23,542 nucleotides of DNA. Origin: an uncultured Clostridium sp. (lineage in GTDB: Bacteria; Bacillota; Clostridia; TANB77; CAG-508). The DNA lies in the NCBI GenBank assembly GCA_946496115.1, contig CAMMFK010000013.1, forward strand, positions 1 through 23,542, given 5' to 3'. Of this stretch, positions 22,941 to 23,542 are shown piece after piece. The position numbers and the translations under genes are program-made. The notes under the pieces were generated by a model that ran no database searches, had not been told where the DNA came from, and saw only the letters and a program-made list of their open reading frames with translations. Position 1 is the stretch's first letter, and the number at the start of each line of letters is the position of its first letter.

Positions 22941-23542
22941 CTAAAAATTCCAATGAATAACAACATCTTGACTATTTTTTTGCTTGTCTTTTTCTCCAAT
23001 TTCAATATAATCTATGAAACTATTTACAATATCATAATTAAGTTCTTTAAAATTTTTGAAGTGATTAATTATTTTTTCTTTTTGCTCTTTTATAAATTTA
23101 CTGTTTAATTCTTTTTCTTTTAAATTAAATAAATCATTTTGGAATTTTTCTAATTCTTTTTGTTTTGCTGATTTATCAGATAGAAAAGAAGAATTCAAAT
23201 CATCAAATACATCTTCTGGAACTTTACCACTTACTTTGTTTAAATATAGTTCTTTTATTGCTTTATTTATATCTTCCATTTCTTTAGAAAGTATATTTAC
23301 TTTTTTCTGCAACAACTTGGTTTTATTTAAGTTATCACTTGAAACAAATAAATCATCAGAAATATTATCAAAATTGTAAAAAGCTAATATTTTTTCTTTA
23401 ATTTTCTCAGTTACTAAATTTTTTAGATTTTCGTAACCAATAGAATGAGTTGTGCAAGTACCATATAACTTTTTAGAGCCTTTACAAGAAAAGTAAATGT
23501 AACCTCTATCATTTTGGCATTTATAAAGTTTTGTCCCGCAAT
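22941..23542 (-). CDS. Large serine recombinase, C-terminal fragment (5' end beyond window)
   Basis: The reading frame is open from the window edge to a stop at 22941, giving 200 residues; an internal ATG at 23315 is not the real start. The upstream part shows CGTKLYKC, RGYIYFSCKGSKKLYGTCTTHSI, which is the zinc-ribbon region of large serine recombinases, with Cys residues spaced as expected. A long charged coiled coil follows (about 75-165: KKVNILSKEMEDINKAIKEL, KQKELEKFQNDLFNLKEKELN). The end, VNSFIDYIEIGEK then VVIHWNF, is the usual recombinase tail. The N-terminal catalytic domain with the active serine lies outside. Such enzymes integrate and excise phages, ICEs and sporulation-gene intervening elements. 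Its position beside a truncated cotJC suggests an element end. Confidence 0.9.
   Translation of the reverse strand, partial: CGTKLYKCQNDRGYIYFSCKGSKKLYGTCTTHSIGYENLKNLVTEKIKEKILAFYNFDNISDDLFVSSDNLNKTKLLQKKVNILSKEMEDINKAIKELYLNKVSGKVPEDVFDDLNSSFLSDKSAKQKELEKFQNDLFNLKEKELNSKFIKEQKEKIINHFKNFKELNYDIVNSFIDYIEIGEKDKQKNSQDVVIHWNF

Overview
The window is AT-rich DNA from a spore-forming member of the Bacillota, most likely class Clostridia. The evidence is a very low GC content, AGGAGG-type ribosome sites before nearly every gene, a cotJ spore-coat operon, an IPQTG (LPXTG-like) wall-anchored protein, a LytR-CpsA-Psr protein and a TsaB-RimI fusion. TGA is used as a stop codon. The sequence alone does not let me go below class.

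Region 1 (1-11380, all minus strand) is a wall or capsular polysaccharide operon. From a promoter near 11.3 kb it reads: membrane acyltransferase, LCP ligase, priming sugar-phosphate transferase, DUF4422 glycosyltransferase, Wzy-like polymerase, two GT2 glycosyltransferases, polysaccharide pyruvyl transferase, Wzx flippase, a ferredoxin-type F420-dehydrogenase-beta-like oxidoreductase, and the first 53 codons of UDP-galactopyranose mutase. Together these predict a Wzx/Wzy-made polymer, probably containing galactofuranose, decorated with pyruvate and acyl groups and attached to peptidoglycan by the LCP enzyme.

Region 2 (11400-20700, minus strand) is a run of mostly independent transcription units: a small IPQTG surface protein, an AAA/DUF4143 ATPase, ychF, an AlbA_2/HATPase regulator-like protein, a Lon-like AAA_32 protease, tsaB-rimI and a flavodoxin-family oxidoreductase. 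Good sigma-A promoters and hairpin terminators separate many of these genes. Three repeat structures stand out: a 39-nt dyad over the ATPase start site, a duplicated 40-nt CCGG-palindrome element inside and at the end of the AlbA_2 gene, and a 126-bp GC-rich hairpin element between tsaB-rimI and lon.

Region 3 (20859-22075) is a sporulation island. A 49-residue membrane protein diverges from cotJA-cotJB-cotJC. CotJA and CotJB are intact, but cotJC (manganese-catalase-like) is broken by two frame lesions and has lost its C-terminal third.

Region 4 (22091-23542, minus strand) is accessory DNA directly beside the broken cotJC. It holds a three-gene toxin-antitoxin-like operon and the C-terminal part of a large serine recombinase gene that runs off the window. 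The simplest reading is that this is one end of an integrated element lying at the cotJC 3' end.
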